Positions 1-8,420 of a DNA stretch of 20,195 bases are shown here, piece after piece. Location of the stretch: positions 1-20,195 of the forward strand of contig JAFGVF010000167.1 in assembly GCA_016938155.1 (NCBI GenBank), in the 5' to 3' direction. This stretch comes from Candidatus Cloacimonadota bacterium (GTDB lineage: Bacteria > Cloacimonadota > Cloacimonadia > Cloacimonadales > JAFGVF01). Below the pieces are notes generated by a model. That model was not told the origin of the DNA. It saw only the letters and a list, made by a program, of their open reading frames with translations, and did no database searches. The translations under genes were made by a program, and so were the position numbers. Numbering within the stretch: position 1 is the stretch's first letter; each line of letters opens with the position of its first letter.

Positions 1-1224
1 AGTCAGGATAAGTGGAATCATGAAAAGCACTTGGCGGGAAATAGAAAGGACGAAGGAAGGTTTTGCTTTTCCAATTGCCTGGAAAAATGAACTGGAGCTA
101 ATCTGGAATCCTACAAAGAAGAAGCAGGTCACTATTATTCTAAAGGCATGACTACCCAATTTTATTATCTCTGCATCAGTAGTAAACATTTTCATTATTA
201 GAGCCGGAAAGATGAAAGCAGTCAACATTCCGATTGTTGAAATTGTAGAAGCAGCAATTGTCGCATCTTTCATAACTTTCTGTATCAGGTCAGTTCGTTT
301 TCGACCATAATTAAAACCAACAATAGGCTGTAATCCCTGCCCGATACCGAACATCGGCATGAACATAAAGGACATTGCTCTGTTTATAACTCCATACACA
401 GCTATTGCCAGGTCGCCACTATAGAACTTCAAAGTCTGATTTATCATGGCAACAAGTATTGAACCGCTAATCTGCCTAACAAACGATGGGAACCCGATAA
501 TTACAACTTCTTTGAAGATTGAGAGATCCCATTTATATTCCTTAAATCTGAGGGTAAAAACACTTCTTCCGCTAAGATAATAGTAAAAGTGGTAGCAAAC
601 GGTAATAATCTGTGAAATGACCGTGGCAATGGCAGCACCCTTGATTCCCAGCTTGAACCCGAAGATAAAAATAGGGTCGAGGATTATATTGAGTATAGCA
701 GCCAAAAGCATACTGATCATAGCCCAATGGGCATTTCCCTCCGAACGGATTACATTATTGTTTACCTGCATAAATGTGAAGAAAAGAGTCCCCATAAAGA
801 TAATTCTCATATAGTCCATGGCAAATGGTAATATTGTCTCCGTAGCCCCAAACAATAGCAAAAGCTTCTCAAGGAAGATAGAGCCGAGTATCACAATTAT
901 TGCTGCAAATACCACTATGCTTATGTGGATTGTATAAAGAGTGTTAATCGCTTTGTCATGTCTATTTGCACCTAAACTGCGGGAAATTACCGATGCTCCT
1001 CCCATACCGAAGATAAAAGAAAAAGCCATCACTGCCATCTGGACGGGGAAGGCAATGGTCAGTCCTGCCAAGCCCATTCTCCCGACACTGTGTCCGATGT
1101 AAATTGCATCCACTACATTAAACAGAGCCATCACAATCATACCCGTCATTGCCGGTACAGATAATTTGACAAGCAATTTGCCTACATGCTCATTTGCCAA
1201 AATCATATTTTTTTCTTTAGCCAT
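1..1224 (-). CDS. MATE family multidrug/cation exporter, partial (C-terminus cut by window edge)
   Basis: The reading frame stays open from an ATG at 1224 to base 1, giving 408 residues without a stop. MATE proteins usually have about 440-460 residues, so some 40-50 C-terminal residues lie outside. They are inner-membrane antiporters that use a Na+ or H+ gradient to expel cationic compounds. The N-terminus begins MAKEKNMILANEHVGKLL, followed by the family-typical segments FNVVDAIYIG, then GGASVISRSLGAN. A second MatE half contains GIGQGLQPIVGFNYGRKR, and near the window edge there is FFQAIGKAKPS. Most of the protein is hydrophobic, consistent with twelve membrane helices in two homologous halves. 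AGGAG lies 5-6 bases before the ATG. The gene points away from comEC, so the two are divergent across a long intergenic region. The substrate cannot be read from the sequence. Confidence 0.93.
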   Translation of the reverse strand, partial: MAKEKNMILANEHVGKLLVKLSVPAMTGMIVMALFNVVDAIYIGHSVGRMGLAGLTIAFPVQMAVMAFSFIFGMGGASVISRSLGANRHDKAINTLYTIHISIVVFAAIIVILGSIFLEKLLLLFGATETILPFAMDYMRIIFMGTLFFTFMQVNNNVIRSEGNAHWAMISMLLAAILNIILDPIFIFGFKLGIKGAAIATVISQIITVCYHFYYYLSGRSVFTLRFKEYKWDLSIFKEVVIIGFPSFVRQISGSILVAMINQTLKFYSGDLAIAVYGVINRAMSFMFMPMFGIGQGLQPIVGFNYGRKRTDLIQKVMKDATIAASTISTIGMLTAFIFPALIMKMFTTDAEIIKLGSHAFRIIVTCFFFVGFQISSSSFFQAIGKAKPSFVLSISRQVLFMIPLILT

Positions 1225-1576
1225 TCAATCTCCTGTTCACAAGGATACAACATCTTAACTATAACACTTCAAGATATTTCAAAGACTTCAGCCAATGCCT
1301 AAATGGCAAGTAAAAAGATTGCAACCTAACCGCGTTGCATTGATTAATATTCGAGAGAGTCGTTACGGTAGTTTGATTTCTACATTTTTAGCAAAGAACC
1401 TCTGCATTCTTCAACACTGCATAAAGTTGTAACTATACCTACACTTCTCTAAAAGCACTATCCGGCATTAAACAGGAGCATTTAACAATAATAACTCCAC
1501 ATATCATCACCGGTTCATCCCTATTATCAGTCCATTTAAAACGCGTTAACTTTGTGTTAGAAAGTTGTGCACAATT

Positions 1577-1585
1577 TGTGGATAA
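1577..1585 (-). promoter_or_regulatory. DnaA-box-like 9-mer (TTATCCACA on the minus strand)
   Basis: The plus strand reads TGTGGATAA, an exact complement of the consensus DnaA box TTATCCACA. It sits in a row of TTGTG/TCGTG motifs starting at 1565, 1576 and 1587, exactly 11 bases apart. The first of these is part of the palindrome TTGTGCACAA, which differs from a DnaA box by one base. No dnaA, dnaN or AT-rich unwinding region is visible, so a role in regulating the flanking genes is likelier than an origin. A chance match is possible for a 9-mer. Confidence 0.35.
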
Positions 1586-1597
1586 CTCGTGCCTCTC

Positions 1598-1652
1598 CAC
1601 GGGAGGGCCACGGGTGGGTAACGGGTAGCCGACGCGTCATCCACGCGTCTTG
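1598..1652. repeat. Five GC-rich units in 11-base phase
   Basis: Units begin at 1598, 1609, 1620, 1631 and 1642. They read CACGGGAGGGC, CACGGGTGGGT, AACGGGTAGCC, GACGCGTCATC and CACGCGTCTTG. All share ACG followed by GG or CG at the same place, so the core repeats every 11 bases. The last two also form an inverted repeat, GACGCGT (1631-1637) with ACGCGTC (1643-1649) around a five-base loop. The block is much richer in GC than its surroundings. It could be a degenerate iteron-like protein-binding array, a decayed tandem repeat, or a transcript hairpin. Confidence 0.55.
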
Positions 1653-1979
1653 AATGGATTGAGTATTGACGGTATATGGACGAAATTTGGACTAATAGAT
1701 GTGGCGATGACTCAATTGGTGGTGGAATTGGGTGGAATCATTGAGAGTAATAATCAGGGAGGAGTATTTTTGCCTTTCTCAACTCTCAATTTTACATCTG
1801 TTTTATGTCGTAACATTATCGGATAAGGGAGAAATTTGAATCATGTTTGGAGGAGTCCTCTTATTCAGGTTGTGAGAAAAAGGAACAGTTTCAAATTATT
1901 CTTATATCTTTCAGTTAATTCTCTTGACGGTTATTGAACACTATATAAGTTTATAAGGACAAAGAAATAAGGCAATGTT

Positions 1980-4322
1980 ATGTCAGGACAAAATATTGAG
2001 AAGAAACCGTTACCTTCCCCCTTATTGATTCCGGCAATATTCTGGAGTCTGGGTATAGCATTGCAATCAGTTATTGGTTATCATGGAGTGGCATGGTTTC
2101 TTTTTCTTCCAATGATTTTGTCAATTTTCAAGAAATACCGGTATTTGGCGTTTATACTTCTTCTAATAATTGCGGGAGCTTATCGGTATCAAGTTCAGGA
2201 AGCCACATCAAAAAACGGTTTGAATAGTCTTTGTAAATATGAATCCTTGATGAAGCAGTCATTTAAAGGGGTTGTGAGTCAAAGTCGGATTCATTTGAAC
2301 GGAGCTAGGACATATATTGTCCAAACTGATTCCATAGCCGGATTTCCCGTAAAGGCAGGACTCAGCTTAACAACAAGAACCGATACTCTGCAGATCGGTG
2401 ATATAATTAGCTCTAATGCTGAGTTCTCATTGTATGAACCTGCCATGAATCCAGGACAATACGATTTTGCTGATTATCAAAAACGAAAGGGAATAGATGC
2501 AAAGGGAGTGTTTAAAAGTCCACCAATAGTGCTGGGGAAAAAACACAATCTTCTCATATTCAGGAATCGCATAACAGCGAAGCTAAGTAATAGAATTGAG
2601 CATTTCTTTCCCAGATACAGTGGATTCATCAAAGCTATTCTCTTGGGAGACCGGACGGAAGCTGAGGAGTTTACTTCACTACTTAGGGATGCCGGAATAA
2701 TGCACTTGATGGCAATTAGCGGGATTCATACAGGTATAATCTACCTGTTTGTGTATTTCATTTTTCGGATATTACTCCCCAAAAGCACGGCAATTCTTTT
2801 AACAATACCTTTTCTTCTGGCATTTCTCTTTATATGTGAGAATTCTCCCTCAGTACTCAGAGCAGTTTTAATGCTGATTTTGTTCAATATCTCAAGGCTT
2901 TTGCAAAGAGATATCGGGGGTTTGCAACTATTATCGGCAGTATTTCTAATCTCAACCCTGATAAATCCTGTTCAAATGTTAACAGTCGGATTTCAGCTGA
3001 GTTTCACCGCTGTTTTCATAATCTTATACCTGTACAAAGCTCTTGGTCTTGAATGGATACCAAACATTAAAAGTAGATTCAGACATTTCAGCTGGTTTGT
3101 TAACTCAATAGTTTTAACCATAATCCTGAGTATCTTCTTGCTTCCAATCCTCCTTTATCACTTTCATTGGGCAGCCCTTGCCGGAGTAGTTCTTTCAATT
3201 CCGACTATTTGTATTTTCATGCTAATTCTCCCATGGTCAATACTAATCCTGTTTATGCCGATAGGCAGTGTTTTTCACTCTTTTCTTCTGACAGCATTAA
3301 ACTATGCTGTTTCTCTGTTAGAAAGAATTGCATCCGTTTCCGACTCTCTTCATTTAACTTTGAACTCTATCCGATTTCCTGATTATCTCTTTATTTTATA
3401 CTGGCTTTTTATCATCTTTTTTGCTCTTGCGAGTCAAATGAAAAGAAAAATCCTCTTTCTAATTACATTGATTTTCATTGTTTCTTACAGTTCTTTAATT
3501 CTATTTGAGAATCTTAAGCCATCCAAAGGATTTGAGATTATCTGCTTTCAGGTTGGACATGGAGATTGCCATCTTATCAGGGATAATGACGATGTTACGA
3601 TGATTGATTGTGGAGGATTTTCAGGTAGTTCTTCTGCATTTGAAATATATGTGCTGCCATTCTTAAGAGAAACCGGTATTAAGAAGATAAACCGATTGGT
3701 ATTAACACATCCCCATGATGACCATTATGGAGGGATACTTCCACTCTTTAAAAACTGCAAAATAGATGAGATAGTTGTATCTAACAACTTCGCAGCCTCG
3801 GGATTATTTGCGAAATGGCAGAAGACTCAACTTTTTAAGCAGGGAACTCAGACTATGATTGTGGATACACTTTACAACTTTAAAACCGAGAATGTTAGTT
3901 TTACATTGCTCAATCCTGACCCGAATGGGTATGATAAAAACCTCAATAATCAATCACTGGTAACCAGAGTTGATTACAAGGATTTCTCGGCTTTGTTCTG
4001 CGGTGATGTTCAGCTTGAAGCGGAAGAACGCCTAATCAAAAAGCATAGAAACTATCTGGATGTTGATTTTCTGAAAGCGGGACACCATGGTTCCGACCAT
4101 ACCCTATCTAATGAGTTTCTAAGTATCGCAACTCCCTGGCTAAGTTTTATCCCGGTAAATATTAAAGGAAAAACCGTTCTGTCGAGTGATACTCTAATCA
4201 AATTGGAAAGGAATGAGATAGAGACCTATATCTCGGGGTTAGATGGAGCTTTGGTTATCCGGGAAAAGCAGGGCAGGATATTCGGGGAAACATTTAGAAC
4301 CAAAGAAAGGATTTATTTCTAA
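1980..4322 (+). CDS. comEC: ComEC/Rec2 family DNA-uptake channel protein
   Basis: ComEC forms the inner-membrane channel that passes single-stranded DNA into the cell during natural transformation. The 780 residues show the full domain order. An N-terminal part with membrane segments and a soluble OB-fold-like stretch is followed by the competence membrane domain from about residue 205 to 490, carrying the family segment LRDAGIMHLMAISGIHTG near residue 230. From about residue 517 comes a metallo-beta-lactamase-fold domain. Its metal motif HxHxDH is intact as H577, H579, D581 and H582, and a second motif GHHGS lies at 701-705. That fold is thought to degrade the non-entering strand. AAGG at 1969-1972 lies seven bases before the ATG. 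The gene stands alone between the MATE gene and rarA. Nothing looks truncated, and full length with all motifs argues for function. Confidence 0.95.
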   Translation: MSGQNIEKKPLPSPLLIPAIFWSLGIALQSVIGYHGVAWFLFLPMILSIFKKYRYLAFILLLIIAGAYRYQVQEATSKNGLNSLCKYESLMKQSFKGVVSQSRIHLNGARTYIVQTDSIAGFPVKAGLSLTTRTDTLQIGDIISSNAEFSLYEPAMNPGQYDFADYQKRKGIDAKGVFKSPPIVLGKKHNLLIFRNRITAKLSNRIEHFFPRYSGFIKAILLGDRTEAEEFTSLLRDAGIMHLMAISGIHTGIIYLFVYFIFRILLPKSTAILLTIPFLLAFLFICENSPSVLRAVLMLILFNISRLLQRDIGGLQLLSAVFLISTLINPVQMLTVGFQLSFTAVFIILYLYKALGLEWIPNIKSRFRHFSWFVNSIVLTIILSIFLLPILLYHFHWAALAGVVLSIPTICIFMLILPWSILILFMPIGSVFHSFLLTALNYAVSLLERIASVSDSLHLTLNSIRFPDYLFILYWLFIIFFALASQMKRKILFLITLIFIVSYSSLILFENLKPSKGFEIICFQVGHGDCHLIRDNDDVTMIDCGGFSGSSSAFEIYVLPFLRETGIKKINRLVLTHPHDDHYGGILPLFKNCKIDEIVVSNNFAASGLFAKWQKTQLFKQGTQTMIVDTLYNFKTENVSFTLLNPDPNGYDKNLNNQSLVTRVDYKDFSALFCGDVQLEAEERLIKKHRNYLDVDFLKAGHHGSDHTLSNEFLSIATPWLSFIPVNIKGKTVLSSDTLIKLERNEIETYISGLDGALVIREKQGRIFGETFRTKERIYF

Positions 4323-4480
4323 ACTCGTGATATCAAGTAAAGTAAGTGGAGTAAATCTCAGTTTTGAATGGTCTTGAGACTTTTAAGTGAGGGTTGCAGG
4401 TAACCACATACCATCTAACTGTCCTGTTCCTCTCTTTGGCAAAAGCGTAAAAGAGGCAGATGAGACTCGTTGTCTAAGCT

Positions 4481-4501
4481 TTTCCGGTTTGAAGCCGGAA
4501 A
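4481..4501 (+). other. Inverted repeat between comEC and rarA
   Basis: TTTCCGG (4481-4487) and CCGGAAA (4495-4501) pair perfectly around a seven-base loop. AAGC just upstream and GCTT just downstream could extend the stem through a small internal loop. No T-run follows, so it is not a standard intrinsic terminator. It may mark the comEC 3' end or be an operator just upstream of the proposed rarA promoter. Confidence 0.4.
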
Positions 4502-4508
4502 TCTGGGC

Positions 4509-4541
4509 TTGACTAAATCTGAGGATGAGTTTCTCTATAAT
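4509..4541 (+). promoter_or_regulatory. Candidate rarA promoter
   Basis: TTGACT at 4509-4514 and a perfect TATAAT at 4536-4541 lie 21 bases apart. This is longer than the usual 16-18, so the -10 is more convincing than the pair. Transcription would start near 4548, about 15-20 bases ahead of the rarA start. That rules out the longer upstream start at 4525. Confidence 0.35.
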
Positions 4542-4566
4542 AACAAAGGTAAAAAGGTTAATGATA

Positions 4567-5844
4567 ATGGAAAAGAATATTCCTCTCGCAGAACGAATGC
4601 GTCCGGTAAATCTGGACGAAATAAAGGGACAGGATAAGCTTCTGGCTAAGGGAACTTTGCTGAGACAGATGCTGGATACCGGTGAATACAGCTCATTCAT
4701 TCTATGGGGACCTCCGGGATGCGGTAAGACTACTATTGCCAAGCTGATAGAACAGAATACCCAAAACGATTTTATCCCTTTCAGTGCTGTGCTTTCCGGG
4801 ATTAAGGAGGTAAAGGAAGTGATGCAGGAGGCGAATTATCATTTCCGCGTCCATAAGAAAAGGACAATCCTCTTTATCGATGAAATCCATCGCTTCAACA
4901 AATCGCAACAGGACGCCTTCCTGCCATATGTAGAATCGGGAGCAATCATCCTAATCGGAGCTACCACCGAAAACCCATCGTTTGAAGTAATTCCAGCTTT
5001 GATGTCTCGCTGTCATACCTTTGTGTTGGATATGCTGAATCAGGATAGTTTGGAAGAGATTATCAAGCAAGCTGTTATAAAACTTGGATTGAAGAGTGTG
5101 TCGTCTGAAATCATCACCTATATTGCAGATGTTTGTGGTGGGGATGGACGGCAGGCAATGAATTATTTAGAAGCAGTTATTCCCTATCTGCGGTCAACGG
5201 AAAACCCTGAGTTGGAGGCTGTGTCCAAGATACTAACCCGTAAGGCAATGTTTTATGATAAGGACAGAGAGGAACACTATAACCTTATCTCAGCCTTGCA
5301 TAAATCATTGAGGTCAAGTGATGCACAAGCCGGTTTGTATTGGTTAGCTCGAATGCTTGAGGCAGGAGAAGAGCCTCTTTATCTGGTTCGTCGTCTGGTT
5401 CGCTTTGCCTCAGAAGATATCGGACTTGCCGACCCCAATGCCCTCGTACAGGCAATCGCTGTGAAGGAAACAATACAATTTCTCGGAATGCCTGAATCGA
5501 ATGTAGCTCTGACGCAGTTGGTTGTCTATTTAGCAACTGCTCCGAAGAGCAATGCGTGCTATATTGCCTACAAGAAAGCTGCTGTCGATGCCGTGAAATC
5601 AAGTAATTATGGAGTTCCGTTGCATTTAAGAAATGCTCCGACAAAGCTGATGAAGGACTTGGGTTATTCAAAAGATTATAAGTATGCTCACGAGTTTAAG
5701 AACGCATATACTTATCAGAAATGCTTCCCTGAGCAAATGGAAGAGCAGACATACTACGAACCCTCTGTTTACGGCTTTGAAAAGGAAATCAGCAAACGGT
5801 TGATTTGGTGGGATAAGCTAAAGAAAGAAGAGAAAGAGGAATAA
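4567..5844 (+). CDS. rarA: Replication-associated recombination protein A (RarA/MgsA), AAA+ ATPase
   Basis: RarA (MgsA, eukaryotic Wrnip1) is a clamp-loader-like AAA+ ATPase that acts at stalled forks and on single-strand gaps. From ATG 4567 it has 425 residues, close to the family norm. It opens with the typical [19 protein letters not shown]. Walker A is GPPGCGKT at residues 48-55. Walker B ends in DEIH at 105-108, followed by [12 protein letters not shown]. Sensor 1 is [10 protein letters not shown]. The C-terminal tetramerisation part contains [18 protein letters not shown]. The frame extends upstream to an ATG at 4525, but GAGG abuts that codon with no spacer and it lies before the candidate -10. 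An ATG at 4561 is also possible, but AAGG (4554-4557) would be only three bases away, against nine for 4567. About 300 bases separate it from comM. Confidence 0.94.
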   Translation: MEKNIPLAERMRPVNLDEIKGQDKLLAKGTLLRQMLDTGEYSSFILWGPPGCGKTTIAKLIEQNTQNDFIPFSAVLSGIKEVKEVMQEANYHFRVHKKRTILFIDEIHRFNKSQQDAFLPYVESGAIILIGATTENPSFEVIPALMSRCHTFVLDMLNQDSLEEIIKQAVIKLGLKSVSSEIITYIADVCGGDGRQAMNYLEAVIPYLRSTENPELEAVSKILTRKAMFYDKDREEHYNLISALHKSLRSSDAQAGLYWLARMLEAGEEPLYLVRRLVRFASEDIGLADPNALVQAIAVKETIQFLGMPESNVALTQLVVYLATAPKSNACYIAYKKAAVDAVKSSNYGVPLHLRNAPTKLMKDLGYSKDYKYAHEFKNAYTYQKCFPEQMEEQTYYEPSVYGFEKEISKRLIWWDKLKKEEKEE

Positions 5845-6147
5845 CTTAGCCTTTATTGATAAAATCACTTTAAGAGCAAGTTTAAGCTAATGTCTGGAGT
5901 GATAATACTTGTCTCTGCTTCCTGAAATCCATTTTAAAACTTTGAGGTACTAAAGCCTTTTAGAAGACTTCCACTTTATCTCAAAAGCTCTCAATATACC
6001 GTTATCGAGTTCATTTAATCTATCTCCGGCTAAGATATTGACATGAAGAAAAACTTTGACAACAATTCTGAAGTGTCTTTAACTGTAATAAATTACATCA
6101 TTGATAAAGAGTAGTGAGACCTTACCTATTGAGAAAAGGGAGGAATA
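5845..6147. other. Intergenic region between rarA and comM
   Basis: No clear terminator for rarA was found. The 3' half contains two TTGACA hexamers (6038-6043 and 6056-6061), described under the candidate comM promoter. A 23-codon frame from 6043 has no ribosome binding site and was not called. Confidence 0.6.
6056..6084 (+). promoter_or_regulatory. Candidate promoter for the comM-sirtuin-secreted protein run
   Basis: A consensus TTGACA (6056-6061) is followed after exactly 17 bases by TTAACT (6079-6084), a moderate -10. A second TTGACA lies 18 bases upstream. Transcription would start about 55 bases ahead of comM. Confidence 0.35.
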
Positions 6148-7689
6148 ATGTTAGGCAGAGCAATTTCATTTACAACAGTTGGAATTGATGCTCAAAGAAT
6201 AACGATAGAGAGTGACTCCAGGGGTGGACTAAGTGTATTTACGATAGTTGGTATGGCAACAAACAGTGTTAAAGAGAGCAAGGATAGGGTTTGTTCAGCT
6301 ATCCGCAATAACGGGTGGAGGGTTCCTAATCTGAGATACACAATTAATCTTGCACCTGCTGATATTAAGAAAGATGGGTCTTCACTTGATTTGCCGATAG
6401 CAGTGTCCCTGCTTATGACACTTAAATACACAGCACCCTCTAAAATTGATGAATATGCCCTGATAGGGGAATTGTCTCTGGATGGAACTCTTAGACCTGT
6501 TAAGGGAGTTTTGCCTATAGCTGTGCAGGTGGCGAAAGAGAAACTTAGCGGTTTAATTCTACCATCTGAGAACGCTGCCGAGGCAGCCATAGTCGATGGC
6601 TTAAATGTTTATCCTGTTGATTCACTAATGGAAACAGTTCAGTTTCTGGAAGGTAAGATTGAGATTAAACCCTTCTTCTTGAACAAAGATGAGCTATTCA
6701 ATCAGTTAAATCATTTCAATGTAGATATGTATGATGTTAAAGGGCAGTATTTTGCCAAAAGAGCATTGGAAGTTGCAGCAGCAGGTGGACATAATCTGAT
6801 TATGATAGGTCCTCCCGGATCAGGGAAAACCATGTTGGCAAGAAGACTTCCCACTATCTTGCCCGATATAACACTTGATGAAGCTATTGAGACGACTAAG
6901 ATTCATTCGGTTTCAGGGTTATCGGCAACAATGAAAGAGAGTATTGTAACCTCTCGCCCTTTCCGTTCACCTCATCATACAATAAGCGATATAGCCCTAA
7001 TCGGTGGAGGTGCTTTTCCAAAACCGGGAGAAGTTTCCCTTGCCCATAACGGCGTTTTGTTTCTGGATGAATTACCGGAGTTTAAGAAGAATGTTTTAGA
7101 AGTTATGCGTCAGCCATTGGAAGACGGGGTTGTCTCTATTTCACGGGCTGCTCAATCTCTTGCTTTTCCGGCTCAGTTTATGCTTATAGCTTCCATGAAT
7201 CCATGTCCTTGCGGTTATTTCGGCAGTGATGTTGCCGGGCATACCTGCAATTGCGGATACGAGCTTATCTCTCGCTATCGATCTCGAATATCAGGTCCTC
7301 TTTTGGATAGAATCGATATTCACATTGAGGTTCCGGCTGTTAGTTATGAGGAGTTAAAATCAAAACCGGCAGGAGAGAAATCATTAGTTGTCAGGGATAG
7401 AGTTAATAAAGCCAGGCAGATTCAGTTAGATCGATTTAAAGAAGAGAAGATTTTTTGCAACGCCCAAATGAGTTCGAGAATGATTCGGAAGTATTGTGAA
7501 CTCGATGATGACTGTCATAGCTTAATCAAAAAAGCAATAGACCATTCAGGATTCTCTGCCAGAGTTTATGACAGAATAATCAAAGTTGCAAGAACAATCG
7601 CCGATTTATCCGGTACAGCTCAAATCAAGCCCGAATATATCAGCGAAGCTATCCAGTATCGCTCTTTGGATAAGAAATATTGGAATTGA
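6148..7689 (+). CDS. comM: ComM/YifB family Mg-chelatase-like AAA+ ATPase
   Basis: ComM is a ring helicase that promotes branch migration when incoming single-stranded DNA is recombined into the chromosome during transformation. The 513 residues match the family length. The N-terminal ChlI-like domain (about 1-170) opens with MLGRAISFTTVGIDAQ and has the Lon-protease-like fold segment LPIAVSLLMTL. The AAA+ Mg-chelatase domain follows. Walker A is GPPGSGKT at 221-228, and Walker B ends LFLDELPEF with D307 and E308. Then come MRQPLEDG, the family signature NPCPCGYFG, and the arginine-finger segment GPLLDRIDIH. A C-terminal Mg-chelatase helical domain ends the protein. GGGAGG (6138-6143) lies four bases before the ATG. 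The sirtuin gene begins five bases after the stop, so the two are probably co-transcribed. Confidence 0.94.
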   Translation: MLGRAISFTTVGIDAQRITIESDSRGGLSVFTIVGMATNSVKESKDRVCSAIRNNGWRVPNLRYTINLAPADIKKDGSSLDLPIAVSLLMTLKYTAPSKIDEYALIGELSLDGTLRPVKGVLPIAVQVAKEKLSGLILPSENAAEAAIVDGLNVYPVDSLMETVQFLEGKIEIKPFFLNKDELFNQLNHFNVDMYDVKGQYFAKRALEVAAAGGHNLIMIGPPGSGKTMLARRLPTILPDITLDEAIETTKIHSVSGLSATMKESIVTSRPFRSPHHTISDIALIGGGAFPKPGEVSLAHNGVLFLDELPEFKKNVLEVMRQPLEDGVVSISRAAQSLAFPAQFMLIASMNPCPCGYFGSDVAGHTCNCGYELISRYRSRISGPLLDRIDIHIEVPAVSYEELKSKPAGEKSLVVRDRVNKARQIQLDRFKEEKIFCNAQMSSRMIRKYCELDDDCHSLIKKAIDHSGFSARVYDRIIKVARTIADLSGTAQIKPEYISEAIQYRSLDKKYWN

Positions 7690-7694
7690 GAAAC

Positions 7695-8420
7695 ATGAAT
7701 TTAGACTTACCTATTAGAATTGATGATTACAAATCAATAGTCTTCTTTACAGGTGCCGGGATGTCGGCAGAGTCAGGTATTTGGACCTATAGAGGTAAAG
7801 GAGGACTTTGGAGTGAGTATAATTGGCAGGAGTATGCGTGTCAAAGAGCTTTTAAACTTGACCCTGAGAAGGTTCTCAAGTTTCATGAGATGAGAAGAGA
7901 AAAGATAATTGATTGTGTACCTCATAAAGGGCATTATCTTATCTCTAAACTGGAAGAGCAGCATAACATTACTATAATTACTCAGAACATTGACGGTATG
8001 CACCAAAAGGCTGGCAGTAGGAATGTTATCGAATTACATGGGAGTCATTGGCATCTTCGCTGTCCGAAGCACGGACTGAGAGAAGATTTTGGCAAGAAAT
8101 ATAGAAGTTATAAGTGTGAAATGTGCGGTTCCTGGTTAAGACCGGATATCATCTGGTTTGAAGACTGTCTTGAGGAGAGAATTATCAACGACGCAATTGA
8201 AACCGTTCTCAGAGCTGACTTGTTTATCAGCATCGGCACATCCGCAGTAGTATGGCCTGCTGCCGGTATGCCGAGGTATGCAAAGCAAAACAATGCTCTT
8301 TGTATCGAAATTAATCCCGAAGAAACTGAGATGTCTGCTTTATATGATTTGACGATCAGAGAAGCTGCATCTTCCGGACTAATTACCCTATTTGGAAATA
8401 CTAATGAGAGGATTTTATGA
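7695..8420 (+). CDS. cobB: NAD-dependent protein deacylase, CobB/Sir2 family
   Basis: Sirtuins remove acyl groups from lysine side chains while consuming NAD+. The 241 residues carry the NAD-binding motif GAGMSAESGI (20-29), TQNIDGMHQKAG (96-107), the catalytic His115 in LHG, and GTSAVVWPAA. The zinc site is unusual: C123 and H126, then C141 and C144, with His at the second ligand position. E. coli CobB also lacks Cys there. The Tyr-x-x-Arg pair of class III desuccinylases appears as H64-x-x-R67 (FHEMRR), so acyl preference is uncertain. The frame extends to a TTG at 7680 inside comM, but ATG 7695 starts five bases after the comM stop and gives the normal N-terminus. Its ribosome binding site is weak. 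The stop overlaps the next start as ATGA. Confidence 0.92.
   Translation: MNLDLPIRIDDYKSIVFFTGAGMSAESGIWTYRGKGGLWSEYNWQEYACQRAFKLDPEKVLKFHEMRREKIIDCVPHKGHYLISKLEEQHNITIITQNIDGMHQKAGSRNVIELHGSHWHLRCPKHGLREDFGKKYRSYKCEMCGSWLRPDIIWFEDCLEERIINDAIETVLRADLFISIGTSAVVWPAAGMPRYAKQNNALCIEINPEETEMSALYDLTIREAASSGLITLFGNTNERIL

Larger units (their letters stand above)
1225..1979. other. Long divergent intergenic region between the MATE gene and comEC
   Basis: No convincing gene lies in these 755 bases. The region should hold the promoters of both divergent genes, but I found no well-spaced -35/-10 pair for either. It does hold a TTGTG-rich cluster with one consensus DnaA-box match (1577-1585), the palindrome TTGTGCACAA (1565-1574), and a GC-rich block of 11-base-phased units (1598-1652) that stands out against AT-rich flanks. 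A frame open from 1629 to about 1820 has no good start or ribosome binding site. Confidence 0.6.

Noticed and set aside
617..814. Plus-strand ORF of 65 codons
   Set aside because: It lies wholly inside the MATE gene on the other strand and has no family features.
1560..1660. Chromosomal or plasmid replication origin
   Set aside because: There is one consensus DnaA box plus near matches and iteron-like phasing, but no dnaA, dnaN, rep gene or AT-rich unwinding element nearby.
1629..1820. Open frame downstream of the phased repeats
   Set aside because: The first ATG (near 1707) has no ribosome binding site, and only about 39 codons would remain.
1924..1949. comEC promoter TTGACG with TATAAG
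   Set aside because: The hexamers are only 14 bases apart, too close for a normal promoter; it is left uncalled.
4383..4742. Minus-strand ORF of 119 codons
   Set aside because: It is the antisense shadow of the RarA Walker A region; its PHPGGPH segment mirrors GPPGCGK.
6043..6114. Twenty-three-codon frame before comM
   Set aside because: There is no Shine-Dalgarno sequence, and it overlaps the candidate comM promoter elements.
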